Assembly: GCA_963576785.1 (NCBI GenBank) | Contig: OY756143.1 | Coordinates: 3,038,001-3,102,000 of the forward strand | Length of the DNA stretch: 64,000 nucleotides | Direction of reading: 5' to 3' | Source: Chlorophyllum brunneum | Taxonomy: Eukaryota; Basidiomycota; Agaricomycetes; Agaricales; Agaricaceae | Shown here: positions 1 through 11,766 of the stretch, piece after piece | Numbering within the stretch: position 1 is the stretch's first letter | Layout of the letters: each line of letters starts with the position of its first letter | Made by a program: the position numbers and the translations under genes | The notes under the pieces: generated by a model | What the model was told of the DNA's origin: nothing | Database searches by the model: none | Seen by the model: the letters and a program-made list of their open reading frames with translations, nothing else

Positions 1-608
1 TCGTTAACGTCAGTTAAAAATATGTAAACGGTTGAACACGACCCCCAAAAACTGCCTATACTACACACTGCTTTGGAATCTGAGAGGGAACATACACACC
101 ATAGCCATCTTCATTTTCATCTTGTGATGCACACGCTACCCTGGTTGGAAGCCAGGCTGGAGGTTTTTTTTATACTGCCAATCAATGCAGCATGGTTATG
201 CGAGGACGAGGCTTGTGGAGGCCATGACCTAACATGAACGGTGGTGTAGATAAAATCCAAGAGGGGGTCGGCAGGCAGAGCCTTTTGAGGATCTGCGTGA
301 GTTTGATTCCATAGATGCCAGAGCAGTAGGAAGAACACTTGAGAGTGGCAGGCGGCCGTCAATAGCACCCATCATGGGCATTTCACACACGACAACAACT
401 TTGGTATCTTTGTCAGGAGCAAGAAGTGGGGTTCTACTCGTACTAAAGAATCAGTGGCTAGCAGGATATGATCATGAGAATGATTGAGCGGTTTGGTCCC
501 TACGGCTCGCCACAGCCTTTCACCCACATCCGCACCTAGGCAAACAACGAAACTGCAGTAAGTCGGGACGAGCATTGCGACAACCCATTGGCTAATAGTG
601 ACCGAAGC
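1..608. other. Intergenic / unexplained left edge
   Basis: No coding region could be supported on either strand. Short open frames exist but show no family resemblance, no convincing splice structure and no paralog elsewhere in the window. The stretch lies upstream of the first NACHT-like pseudogene and may hold its former promoter. Confidence 0.4.
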
Positions 609-2636
609 ATGGCCAGTAATCGAGAGCTGGAGCGTGCTTGTGGCGCAGACCTGTCAACAGGGGAAGGTGGGGTCGCAAATCTCTGGTATCACAATTACTC
701 ACTATCCCCTTTCAATCAGTGCTGGAAATCCTTCGAAAGTATCAGTCTCTCCCAGTGGGAGAATATTTCGATGACAACCTTGTGCATCCTTATGATCCCA
801 TCTCTGATGTGCATGATCCTGCGACATGGGACTCCTGGCAACCCTGTAGGTCTTCCATTGTTCAGCAATGCACTTCACTAACAATGATAGTGGCTGCTCG
901 TCTGGGAATGTCGCGCTTGGTGTCCTGGTGTCCTGACCTCCTTTCTTTGAGTGACCGAAGATTAAACACTCGGAAAGTTCTCAGAGGCAGGTTCATATCC
1001 TGGCTCTGCGATACAAAGAGAGACCGGAATATATTTTGTATCGTAGAGCCCCCAGAACCACGACCTCAGACAGTGAAAACATTGAAGACCATTTGCACAG
1101 AGATACATCGACTCGGTGCGCATGCCCTGTATTGGGGGGTCACTGATGACATCACCATGCTCGCGGGTCACCTTGCAGCTCGCTATCCTCCTTACCGGCA
1201 CCTTCTTGCGAGGGAGCTTGTAGACAACCCGGATTTGCTTGACCAGCCAGCACGGTCCCAGTTCAAGAAGCTCATTATCGATCCATGGAAAGCTCTTCAG
1301 ATATCTCATCCACACTACGCTGCTATGCCACCAGTGATTTTCCTCCATTATTATGGCAATAATAACCTCCTCAAGCTAGTCGGTGAATATAGCGGCCCAC
1401 GTTCACCCCTGCTGTGGGTTGTCCACGGATCCTTTCTTCACACAAATGTTGAGGGAGTCCGCTCTCTTAATTCCTTCCGAATACGCCAAGCTATCCCTGG
1501 ATGATGACGATGTCCCAAGAGATACCGAGTTCATTCTTCGACACAGGTTTGACCGGTTTTTCCAAGAACATGAAGAACCGCCCCACGGAGACGATCAGAT
1601 CTTGAGCCGTACTGTGCACTTGTCCATTTCTAATTCCGTGCACTTGCCGATATCCCTCTTGGCATTCTTCCTCACGTAATGCATATTGCAGATGCTTCTG
1701 CCGCCGGTACCTGGGGTCCATCGACCTGGCTCCTTGCCATGTTGCGCATCTGCTGGGCCTCGAACAAGGGATGTTTTCCAATGTTTTTAGCTATCTTCAC
1801 TGGGCTCTAGTGGAAGAAAGTCCACACGATATCGAGCAGCCGCACATGCTGGAGACCTCATTCGTGGGGTTCCTGAAAGACCCCTAACGGTCAAGAGACT
1901 TCTCTCTACCCCGATCTACTCTCCTTGGTGTACGAGTGCTTCTCCAGGTCCTCAATTATTCCCAGAGCCTCTTTGTGACATTAAAGGCAACAAGATGGAC
2001 CGTCCCGGATCCTGGTGAAAACCTACCTGCAGTCCATGAAGTCATCGTTTCTGCTTTTGAGCGTGTATGGGAGCTCCCGTTTGTGCTACCGTTTGAGGAT
2101 GTAACTGGGTTGTACTCGGAGTTCCGCCACTTTGATTTGCGTTGTCTGGTGTACAGAGGCAACAGAATTCCTCTGTGGGAGTTTATCGAGTTTCTCCGAT
2201 GGCTCCATCCAGTGAGCATGATACAACACGTAAACCCATAGATACTATTAACTAACTGACTGCAAGCTGGGCCAGGATGATTCGCCAAATCTTGTCCGCA
2301 CTGAACCTGCCGGCATCGCAGATCGCCAGTTTATTGAGAAGTGTAGACGAATTTCGGTGCCTTTAGTAAGTGTCTCCTACATAGAGCTGCCATTACACTG
2401 ATCAATTGCAACAGGAATGGCACTCGGAACTACCAGAGCAATTTATTTCACCATACCAACTGTGGGCTCCTGGAGCCAAGGAGGCACCTGGATGTCGTCC
2501 GATTGTTCCCCGATATGTGTTGCTTGGCTTTGAAACCCGAACAGTACTCGTCCTGTTGGCAGTCTTGGAAATTCCTATGTCTCATTTGGCCCATGGTGTC
2601 AACATCTATTCACTTGAAATGCTTGATGACATGTAA
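609..2636 (+). pseudogene. Decayed NACHT/STAND NTPase-like gene, copy A
   Basis: This is one of two related genes in the window (the other is at 9241-11448). The paralogs match from the first residues to the last ones, YSLEMLDDM here and YSLDMLDDM there. The middle reads like Agaricomycete NACHT proteins: a SWLCD segment before the nucleotide site, then HLAARYPPYR, then SQFKKLIIDPWKAL, then a hydrophobic Walker-B-like strand PPVIFL, then a helical arm ending in a GFLKDP segment. The place where a P-loop (GxxxxGKS) should sit reads EPPEPRPQTVKT, so nucleotide binding looks lost. The frame changes near 1410-1430, TAA interrupts the conserved arm at 1885-1887, and the central arm is shorter than in copy B. 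Two likely introns remain near the 3' end (about 2210-2265 and 2367-2415). What is seen is degeneration against a paralog; the NACHT assignment is by motif order and is an inference. Confidence 0.6.
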
Positions 2637-4802
2637 TTTGGGCTGTAGGATTCAGCTTATCTAATACCTGCTTTCCCTTCCAACACATGTTCCCGAACCT
2701 CTCATATTACGCTCTTCTTGACGTTCGCATACAAGTAGTGTGTTGCTTGAAAATAGATAAGGACAAATTCGAAATAAAACGTAAGCACATAACCTCCTGC
2801 CCACCTAAGTCTAGTCCATGTTATCGTTTTTTAACTCGCCACCATCGCACCTCATTCCTGCCGTCATCATAATCCCGGGTGCGCCCTTGATGCGATAATC
2901 ATCCCGACTCATTCCAGTCCGATGAATTGCGAATTCCTTCCCCTTGAGACCACCGACAAGGAGGACTTTTGTAGCGAGTGAGGTCTCTCCGGTCATCGTG
3001 ATGTTTCAAGTTTGAACGCAGAGGGTGAATAAGTTACCGACTTCATGACCTTGGTGAACAGCAGCACGAGCGCGCCCAAGAATGTCATCCCAGGACTCGG
3101 CTCTCCTTCGTTCATCTAGCTCGTAATCGCAACTTTGCATCCATGAACCTTGACCCAAATCAATCTGAGCAGAATCCCGAACAACGTTGTATTTAGGCGA
3201 AGACAAGCTTTAAGAATTTCCTCCAGATCGAGCCAGGGTAATGTACATTCGAGCTTTGTGCACAAATGGGATCTTTTATGGGACTTAATTTGAAAGGTGT
3301 CCTTGAGTCCAAGCTGTGATATTGATCATGGCATGGAATTGTCATCGACGAGCCTGGAAATTTCCGACACAACAATTGTGGTGCTAACAGATCCGCTACT
3401 AGAGGCCGTACTAGCTGTCAAAGCATCCCTGGGTTCAGAGAACGTCGCTTCACCAGGATCCTTCCAAAAAATCTCAACTAACCGCACAAGAAAACCTCCG
3501 TTAACGGGCTCTCGAGATAAACATAAAGGACTCCTCGCCTTGGCAGCCTGTTTCTGCAACTTCCTCATATCACCCTCTTGACACAATCACCGCATCCTCG
3601 ATCTGCACAACTGCACCGTCCAACACTGCAGGAATAGCAGCCTTTTCCCAGTGATGTATCCCGACATTTCAAGTATTTCCCATACGCTCGAGTCTAGAAG
3701 TGGGAATAGTATCGAGGTTGTTGGTGGTACACGCGAAGAGAATGCGAAATCAACATCCAACTAGACAGAGGGTAGTGTGGGTAGAGATGCGCCTGAAGGG
3801 CGCTGAGATGAGGCGCGTACCAGTGGTCAAAGAATCTGCTAGGATCCTTAGACGCGCACCCATAGATCCCTGTTATCTGCAGACCCATGGACACGTTCGA
3901 GCGCCTGAATACACTCTCTACACAATATCTTATCCCCCGGATCCGGTCCGGGGGAATGGTCCAGCGGAAAATTTAAGAAAAAACAAGAGAACTTTATATC
4001 TGATGTACGTCGGTCTTGAACCCCACATCGTATATGAAACTGCTGAGGGAAGAAGCAGTAACACGGGGGTGGCAACAGTCTCCTAAGGAATGTCATGACA
4101 TTGGCCCTAGAAAGAACGATCAGCTTGGCATGATGCAGCAATAGATTGGAGCGCTAAACAGGAACGGCCTGGAAGGCCGAAGACTGAAAAACCATGGTGC
4201 CGTCTGTCGGAACAGTGATTGTGATGTTTATCAACTCCTCGCCTACCATGATGTTCTCACTTTTGGATTTCTTTCGGGCCCATCGTCGGATGCACCCCAT
4301 TCAGCGCTACAACCTCTCGGTAATACCAGAATACATCAGGGAGTAAACAGCCATATTAATCACGTCCCGGTCAAAATCAGCTTGTCAACAATGACCAAAG
4401 TCTGGGTCTCCTTCGAGATGAGATGTTGGCTTCCGCCACTTGAACCGCACAATGCCCACTCCTCAAAACCAAGAACAAACGCCTTTGATGGCAGGTTCCC
4501 TTCCATCACAACGGTGCTAACCGTTTAATTGGAAAACCCTCATTTTCTGTGGTTTTTTGGTCTTGGCACGGTTGCCGCCGTGCCTTGAATCCGAAGTCAA
4601 GCGCCAAGGATGAAATATAAAAACCCATACGCTACAATCTAACGACTTTATCGGTGACTTGTTTGACCTCCACCCCCTCGTCGTCGTCCATTCAACCCCC
4701 TACTCCTTCCTCTCTTTTATATCCCGTCATTCGTTTTTTAGCCGTTACAGGTTCAACTCACACTCCTTTTACCCAAGAGAAAAATCGAAAAACAAGACCA
4801 GC
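2637..4802. other. Intergenic region without supported gene
   Basis: About 2.2 kb between the first NACHT-like relic and the first chitin deacetylase. Open frames of 60-130 codons occur on both strands (for example 3297-3581 plus and 3326-3586 minus), but opposing frames overlap each other and none resembles a known family or has splice support. The last 200 bases hold the promoter and 5' leader of the downstream gene. Confidence 0.45.
4613..4624 (+). promoter_or_regulatory. TATA-like box of the chitin deacetylase gene
   Basis: The sequence AAATATAAAAAC lies about 180 bases upstream of the ATG at 4803. It is followed by a pyrimidine-rich leader at 4665-4720, a common arrangement in well-expressed fungal genes. 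The assignment is by position and composition only. Confidence 0.45.
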
Positions 4803-6105
4803 ATGTTTTTTGCCAAGATTTCCACCGTCCTTGCCACTCTTGCTGCTACTAGTGTTTTCGCCGCACCACACAAGAGGGCTCCCGCTCAAGTCGTTTCTCA
4901 ATGTACCGTTCCCAACACCGTCGCATTGACTTTTGTCAGTTTAACTCCTTGTGACCCAAATCGAATACTAACATGATGTTAGGATGATGGACCATACTGG
5001 TACATGTGAGCACACACCAACCTCCGTCTTTTTCGCGACAGATATTGAATTTTACGTTAGCTACGACATCAGCAAGACTTTGCTCGCACATAACGCCACG
5101 GGAACTTTCTTCTTCAGTAAGTACCTGCCAAAACCCTCCGACGCTATCACCAACTCTTTTTTCCCGCCTTAGATGGTGACAATTGTATGTCTAGCACGCT
5201 CATACACTCACACCTCGATATACTGACGCCAAAACTAGACGGTTGCATTTACAGCGAGGATAACGTCAAGCGCGTCAACTACGTTTTGGATAAAGGCCAC
5301 CAAGTTGGATCACATACCTGGGCTCATAAGGATCTGACTACACTTACCTGGGACCAGATTCATGATGAGATGTGGCGTGTCGAAGGTGCGCGCCCCCTGT
5401 CCCCGCCCATAACTCCCACTGATGGTCCTGATGTCTAGAGGCTCTGATGAAGATCAGTGGCACTTACCCTGCTTTTATGCGCCCTCGTGAGTGCTTACTT
5501 ACTGCTACTCTGCCAATAAGACTTGGAACGTTGAACTTTTTTTAGCTTATGGTGCATACAACGATCTCGTTCGTGAGGCATCTGGAGTGCGCGGTCAAGC
5601 TCTTGCTCTGTGGGACTTTGAGTAAGGACGAGTTTTTTGGCTGATTTATTAGTTTGCTAATATCGGGTTTAATGAAGTACCGAAGACTCCCTCGGCGCGT
5701 CTGTCGATCAACAAAAGGCTTCCATTGACGCTCTTATCTCTCGTCATCCCGATACGATCCTATCACTCGAACACGAGACTCTTGGTTCGTTTAATGCCCT
5801 TATTACATATTCTACTTGCTCTAACTAAACATCTCTTTTAATAGTTACCACCATGTAAGCTGATGAACAAGATCGGTTTGAACCGTGTGGGCTAAAAATT
5901 GCTTCTAGGACTGAGGTTCTTCCGTATTATATTCAGAAACTTCAGGATGCCGGGTACAATCTTGTCAGTCTTGCCGAATGCACTGGATTACCTGCGTACC
6001 AATGGGTTGGTACTCCCCAAGAACGCGACGTAAGTTGATCATCCCCGAATTATCTGACTTTGACGATGATGAAAATTCCCCTTTTAGTCGACCTGGCATT
6101 GCTAG
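4803..6105 (+). CDS. Chitin deacetylase / polysaccharide deacetylase (CE4), copy 1
   Basis: Secreted carbohydrate esterase family 4 enzyme that removes N-acetyl groups from chitin, making chitosan in the cell wall. The start at 4803 gives a signal peptide (about 20 residues ending SVFAAP). Joining 11 exons over 10 short introns yields all five CE4 motifs in order: TFDDGP (metal-binding and catalytic Asp, split by intron 1), SHTWAHKDL (HxxxH zinc ligands), RPPYG (split by an intron), LWDFDTED, and ILSLEH (catalytic His). The protein ends ECTG...STWHC, with TAG at 6103-6105. Two exons are tiny: 12 nt at 5173-5184 and 10 nt at 5845-5854. Both are needed to keep frame and motif spacing, and both recur in the convergent paralog at 6509-7928. 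The enzyme looks intact. No GPI-anchor tail is visible, so a soluble secreted form is likely. Confidence 0.9.
5173..5184 (+). other. 12-nt microexon of CE4 copy 1
   Basis: The bases ATGGTGACAATT lie between an acceptor ending CCTTAG and a donor starting GTATGT. They complete the residues N-G-D-N-Y between TFFF and GCIYS. The paralog has a 12-nt exon at the same place (7524-7535, minus strand). Confidence 0.75.
5845..5854 (+). other. 10-nt microexon of CE4 copy 1
   Basis: The bases TTACCACCAT lie between acceptor AATAG and donor GTAAGC. They join LEHETL to the TEVLPYY segment in frame. The paralog has a 10-nt exon at the same place (6797-6806, minus strand). Confidence 0.75.
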
Positions 6106-6508
6106 AGAACGTTTTTAGCGTTGTTTCATGACCCAGACATTTCGTATGGACTTGCTTGGCTATGATGGATGTTGAATGGACTCGAAGTTTATGTAGTATG
6201 GACAGTGTTTATAGTATATATCTGCTGAATACTAATGTTGTTGATCCTTTACCGCCGGATATTTGAGACTCCGAATCCTCGGGCTCGGCTCTGAGCCACC
6301 TGGAGCCGTATCATCCTTAACTCTTGTCGATGCAAAACAATATGGTTTTGCCGCTCAGGACTGGTGCATTGCTTACTCGCAGGGTATGACAACACCCCAG
6401 CTCTATTTCAGTACACAAAGAACAACATACATTCGTAAAAACTCTTGTGAATGTCCAGGTAAGGACATCTTAATCGCGGGACAGGAAGAACGAAAATCAA
6501 ATGAAAGC

Positions 6509-7928
6509 TATCCAGAAGGGCGGGACCTCGCCAGCATACTCTCATTCTCAGCATTTCCAAGAAGACTATCAGACTGTTAGCGGAGGTACGCAAAGAGATA
6601 CTGAAGGTACTCACGTCGCGCTTGGAAGGTTCTCCGACCGACTGATAGGGAGAAGTGCCCAAGCATTCAGAGAGTGTGACAAGCCTATAACCTGCGGCTT
6701 GGAGCTTCTTGACTGCGTACGGGAGTGTTTCGCGCCTGGATAAGTTGTAAAGTGATTAGAAGTGAACAAGCGGTCAACGAAATGCTAGAGTCATACACGG
6801 AGGAGGCTGTTTATATGATTAGTATAAGATTTTAAGATAGGTTTGTTGGTCATACCATGAACATCATGAGCAAGACTGATAATAGTATTAGGTTTGCGTT
6901 TGACGAGGTCATCATAATTTTTCTTCTGTTGGCTAACGCTAGCCCCAGTGGAATCACCAGTACTGTGAATTTCAAATAAGCGGTATTGGCAACGTATGTT
7001 GTTCAATTTAATACGTACTCAAAATCCCAAAGGACGACATTCTGTTTCTTCTCCGCGGCAACTTCCAGGACCATATCGTTATAATTTCCGTAAGCTGGGG
7101 ATGTTAATATGGATATGGAACAATGGCATGACTGACAACTTACGCGGACGCATATATGCTGGAGTTGCTCCAGTGATCTTGCGAATAGCATCTAGCAAAC
7201 CAGATTATTGTCTAAATTAATGCCGAGGGCGGTGGAATGTACCGTTCGTTCGTTGGAGTTCACTGGTTACTATAAGTCACGAAATCCGAATGATATGAAG
7301 AATTAGTTGGGTGGGTCATGGGGAGAGAAAATATAGAATAACCTTGAGCCCGAGAAAGAGTCTTCAAATCTTTGTGAGCCCAGGTATGGGACGCAATTTG
7401 GTGTCCCTCGTCATAGAGGAATTTGACGTGTTTAGCATTAGCATCAGTATAAATGCAGCCCCCTGATGTGTACGATATACCAATTAACGGAGGATGTAGT
7501 TGTAAATCGCTCAGATCGCTCACAATTATTCCCATCTGTCAGACGGGGTGTGTTAGTGAGTGATAAAGCAAACGATCGAGGGGCTTTTGTATACTCAGGA
7601 AGAATGTTCCTTTGGCTCCCGCAGCCTTAAGAATTGAATTTGCTTCGTTTCTGGTGTTGTTCGTTATATCGTTGGCGACAATGTTGGGCAGTACTCACAC
7701 GTAACTAGAAGGTCCGTCATCCTGTCAAATTGATACATCCAACGAGTAAGTTCTTGGATCGGGGCTTGTATAGAAAAAGAGGCTCACAAATGTAAGGGCT
7801 ACAGTCTTTGACTGCTTGCACGTCCTAATAACTTGAGCGTGAGGCGCTCTAGCTTCCATAGGTACAGCCGTAGACAAGGTTAAAAGCCCAGCCAAAACGA
7901 CCAATACGATCTGGATATGCTTCATCAT
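6509..7928 (-). CDS. Chitin deacetylase / polysaccharide deacetylase (CE4), copy 2
   Basis: Paralog of the CE4 gene at 4803-6105, transcribed towards it (tail to tail, about 400 bases apart). The start at 7928 (ATG ATG) gives a signal peptide LVVLAGLLTLSTAVP. Spliced on the minus strand it keeps TF/DDGP, SHTWAHKDL, RPPYGNYND, LWDFDT and IISLAH, so all metal and catalytic residues appear present. Exons match copy 1 in size: 23 nt around DDGP, 12 nt at 7524-7535 and 10 nt at 6797-6806. The body continues TLPYAVKKLQAAGYRLV and ECLGTSPYQSV. After PSKRD the two copies diverge: copy 1 ends STWHC, while here the most likely intron leads to a 22-codon tail ending at 6509. The C-terminus is therefore uncertain. 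It is probably a functional second isoform, expressed under other conditions or with another substrate range; that last point is inference. Confidence 0.82.
6797..6806 (-). other. 10-nt microexon of CE4 copy 2
   Basis: On the minus strand CCTCCTCCGT sits between acceptor AAACAG and donor GTATGA. It restores the frame between SLAHDVH and RETLPYAV, exactly where copy 1 has its 10-nt exon. Confidence 0.7.
7524..7535 (-). other. 12-nt microexon of CE4 copy 2
   Basis: On the minus strand ATGGGAATAATT sits between acceptor GACAG and donor GTGAGC and encodes most of N-G-N-N-W before GCIYTD. It has the same length, position and phase as the 12-nt exon of copy 1. Confidence 0.72.
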
Positions 7929-7989
7929 GTTAGGTCGTCGGATGGCGCAGGGAGGTACAGACAACTAGGGCACTTGACCGACCACTGCG

Positions 7990-8001
7990 AGCTTATATGT
8001 A
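7990..8001 (-). promoter_or_regulatory. TATA-like box of CE4 copy 2
   Basis: Read on the minus strand the sequence contains ACATATAAGC about 65 bases upstream of the start codon at 7928. Position and composition are the only evidence. Confidence 0.4.
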
Positions 8002-9240
8002 TGTTCACTCTGCTTAGCGCTCAGGAGCCACGTTGGATACTGGATGCATAATAAGCACAGCCGGGTTGGGAAGTCAAGCCTTGGAAAATGCAGCTAGTCC
8101 ATTGCCGGTGAAATCTGCCCCAAGGGGGCCACCTTTCACCGCCTGTGTTGCGTTCATTGGCATAGGTTATGCCAAGCATCGAGTTTGACTAGCCGAAAGT
8201 TTTGTGGTGGTCTGCGTCAGGTCGTTCCAGTAATTCGGCCCCAGCGACCCTCACGCAATCACGCAATACCGTCATATGCGGGCTTCCTTTGCCATGCTTT
8301 CAGGTGCTGTATATGGCTGTAAGCGGGTTCGTGGTCTTTCGGGGAACTGGACATGAAATTCACTTTACCTCGAGTCCGTCTTGGCGGGATTTTGGATTTA
8401 ATTATCGGTACAGTGCACGTACCGTATACGTCCTATTCGGAAGTGGAGGAGCTCCTATTTCAACCAGGGCAACGGAAACACGGACCTTGCTTGGTATCTA
8501 TCGCGCCCAAGTCCAAATACGTGAACCTCACCCAAACAACACCCTCGGAATTTCGCGGATCTTGCATCTATGAAAGCGCCCAAAGTTAAGTTACCTTCAC
8601 GAGAGGATCTCGAACGTTCGTCCCAAGGGAGACGCCAAAATTCCAGCAATTTCCCTTGCATACGACGGATTCTATCAATTCTTTGACATCGCCGCACTGC
8701 TACTCTGTCCAGCTCTTACTGCCAGATTGTTCACCATCACCAAGTTCACACGCTCCATAAACCTCCACCAGTTTCCTTTTCCCCTCCGGCTACTAGTCAA
8801 TACGGGGAATATAGCGTCGCCAAACGATGGCAACGCGCTCTCCGTTGCCTCAAACTCAATATTTTGACCCGAGGTGCAGCAAGGCGACTCGCGGAAAGCT
8901 GATAGGAGGGTGTCGAAGTCTGAAGAGCCTAAGAATATCACTTGGTGAAAAGCGGGCAATCTGATAAAATCACCGCACAAAGACTATCGTCCAACTTTCC
9001 ACTCACGCTGTTCTACACAAGTCTTCCTTTGTGGTCGTTTTTTTAATAAATTTACTGCAACGTACGCACCGCGTGACAGGCTACTACCTTCACCAGCTGT
9101 GCACCACATCAAAACTCGGCGTGGAAAAAAACACCAGTATGGTAGACTAGTTGACCGTTTGATGCGAAGTACAGCTTTTCATACGTACCTCCATCTCGCC
9201 TACACATTACGATCCGACGAGAGCAACTGAGGCTAACCCG
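8002..9240. other. Intergenic region with unrecognised open frames
   Basis: About 1.2 kb upstream of both the second CE4 gene and the second NACHT-like relic. Overlapping frames at 8353-8589 (plus), 8455-8697 (minus) and 8675-8980 (minus) are fairly long for this composition. They show no recognisable motif, paralog or splice pattern, so I call none of them a gene. A decayed gene is possible. Confidence 0.35.
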
Positions 9241-11448
9241 ATGCAGACCAGTGATGGTGATCCAAGCAGAGAGTCGGAGTACGCTTGTAGTGTGGGCCTA
9301 TCGACCGAGGAAGGTGAGGTCACGAGCCCCTTGGGCGATTTTCCACTAGCTGGTTTGAACCAGTGGTGAAAATACTTTGCAAAAATCAGTCTCTTCCTGC
9401 GGGAGAGTGCTATGATAATGATTTCGAGAGATTCCATTTTATTCGAACCCTCCAGGGCAAGCGCGATCCCTCATCCTGGGACCCAGGGGGACCTCGTAGG
9501 TTCCATGTTAGTTTGAAGACGAAATTTAGCTTACAACGGCAGTGATTGCGTGCCTGGACCTGCGGTCGTGGGATTTAACCTCCAACTTTCCTTCGCTTGG
9601 CGATCCAATATTGGACATTCGAAAACAGCTCAGAAGCAGGATTATCTCCTGGCTCTGCGACGTTTTGGGTCGCGGAACCATCGGAAACACCTTGGAACTT
9701 CTCTACAGAGCGAACTCTCGCATTCGTCCGCGCAGAGCTGAACCGGCTCGGTGTAGCTAGTCAACCTTGTCTCGCACCATGTAATCTCTTCGCAATTGCT
9801 TTTCACCTCGCGGCACGCTATCCCCCCTACCGGCGCCTCCTTGTAAGGGAGCTCATTGATAACCCAAACTTCCTTCACCAGTCAACGCGATCCCAGTTCA
9901 AGAAGCTCATTATCGAGCCCTGGAAAACTCTAGAGGTATCTCATCCTTGCTACGTCGCCATGCCGCCAGTGATTGTGCTCTCTTGGAACGAAGATCATGC
10001 AGGATGGGGCCCCTTTGGTAATGCAAGATGGGACCCCTTTGCAAAGCTCCTTGAGCTGATGGGCGGATTTAGTCGACCAAGTCACTCACTGCTCATTCCT
10101 CCTGTGGATCCTCGTCACCCGTCTTCAGATACGTTCCCCAATGCGACCTATCCCAACAACTCGAACTCTACTTCCCACAACATGTGAATACATTGGGCTA
10201 TCACTCAGTGACGACGAAATTCCGGGAGACACCGAGTTGGTCCTTCGCTACCAATTCAACAAATTTCATCGAGAGCGCGAGGCGCTTTTCGATGAAGATG
10301 ATGTGTGGCCGTCTGAGGAGCAGATATCGCAACTGGTTAGGATCGTATCCGGTGTACTCGAATTTATCGATGTACTCCTGCGCTTTATCAGCCGGGGACG
10401 TACTGGGGTTCCTAAGGTCCAGCTGAAGACATTTTTCGCATACATGGTCGATGCCCCCTCCCCTTTGCAACTCAACCGGTTTTGTGGACTTGATCATTTC
10501 TACTCTTGCACTCTTTCCAGGATTCCTCCGGATATTCGTGCCGATGCGATCCATATTTTGGAGCTCCTTTACTACTCCCACGGTCCGGGGGAAATTCGCG
10601 GTCACGCACTCCTCCCCGGCCCTGAAAAAGAGGCGTTCTTCGACGCTCTTACTCAAGTTCACTGGGCTATGGGTGCACTATCCGGATCAAACTCACAAGA
10701 TGATTATTCCCTCGATATACTGTTCAGAAGCTTTCTCTCAGACTCCTCACGATCAGGGGACTTGCTTCCACCATTGTCTAACCCCTCTATTGTGCGCGCC
10801 TACCTACGATTCCTCAGTCACTCCGACTTCATCGCTGCGTTCAAGGAAATAACCTGGACACCACCCGAGCCTCTTGAAGGCATGAAAGCAATTCGTGGCA
10901 TCAGGGATCAGTGTTTATATATAATATGGTGGCTTTTTAAAAGAATATCACCTACGGACGAAGCCGCATTATACCATGATTTGTGTCACTTCGATTTTCG
11001 TTGTCTGATCTACGTCTGCAGCAGAACTGACTGGGAGTACTTTTTTCAATTTCCTCCGATGGCTCCATGCCGTAAGTGTCGTACCCCAAAAAAAAATCTA
11101 CATTACTGACAAAGTCGCTGCAAGTTGGGTCGAAAGAATCGTCCAAACCTTGTTCGCACCGACTCCATTAACACATCAGATCTCCAGTTCATTGAGAAAT
11201 GCAAAAAATTTGCGGTGCCTTTGGTATGCAAGTCTCCTATACAGAACTGACATTTCACTGAGCCATTATCACAGGATCTTCGATCCGACGAATCCATGAG
11301 TTTAAAGCATTCCCCAAATATGCTTTACTTGGCTTTAAAGATCAGACGATCGTAGTCCTACTGATAACCGGGGACGAAGGACCGCCACGTTGAACCAGAA
11401 CCGGATTGTATCACCATCTATTCACTTGATATGCTTGATGATATGTGA
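9241..11448 (+). pseudogene. Decayed NACHT/STAND NTPase-like gene, copy B
   Basis: Same-orientation paralog of 609-2636, about 8.6 kb downstream. It keeps IRKQLRSRIISWLCD, HLAARYPPYRRLLVREL, STRSQFKKLIIEPWKTLE and the Walker-B-like strand PPVIVL. A long open stretch (10141-11109) follows, running SLSDDEIPGDTELVLRYQF through FRSFLSDSSRSGDL, the usual order in the arm of fungal NACHT proteins. The phosphate-binding loop is missing as in copy A: the aligned segment reads VAEPSETPWNF with no GKS. The frame shifts near 9660, again around 10100-10190, and near the 3' end, where KYALLGFKDQTIVV and YSLDMLDDM lie in different frames. A spliced intron near 11073-11124 still matches that of copy A. The shared loss of the P-loop suggests degeneration, or a P-loop-less family, before the duplication. 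Confidence 0.6.
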
Positions 11449-11766
11449 CTGGTAATCGTGGTAACGGTAAAATGAAATGTTATTTCTACGCTGTATGTTA
11501 TCCTTGTTGTACATAGGACATATGAAGCCCGATTACCGATAGTGTGCTCCACCGCACACGAGTAACCTGAAACCTAGAGGTAGGTCTTTTTTAAGGGACT
11601 GAGGCGGATACTTAACATCCTACGCCAAACTCAACTTAATGGACGAACCACACAAATAATCCATATAATACCCAAACGAGGATCTTGACCAGCCATTGGT
11701 TTTTAATGGTTAAACACGAACTCGAGGTGAACAAAATCGAACGTTACAGTCTGACTACATATACTT
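11449..11766. other. Short intergenic region between convergent genes
   Basis: About 320 AT-rich bases between the 3' ends of the NACHT-like relic and the carboxypeptidase gene. No coding frame or RNA gene is visible. Confidence 0.4.

Noticed and set aside
8353..8980. Open frames on both strands between the second CE4 gene and the NACHT-like relic
   Set aside because: Lengths are only slightly above expectation and opposing frames overlap; no family recognised.
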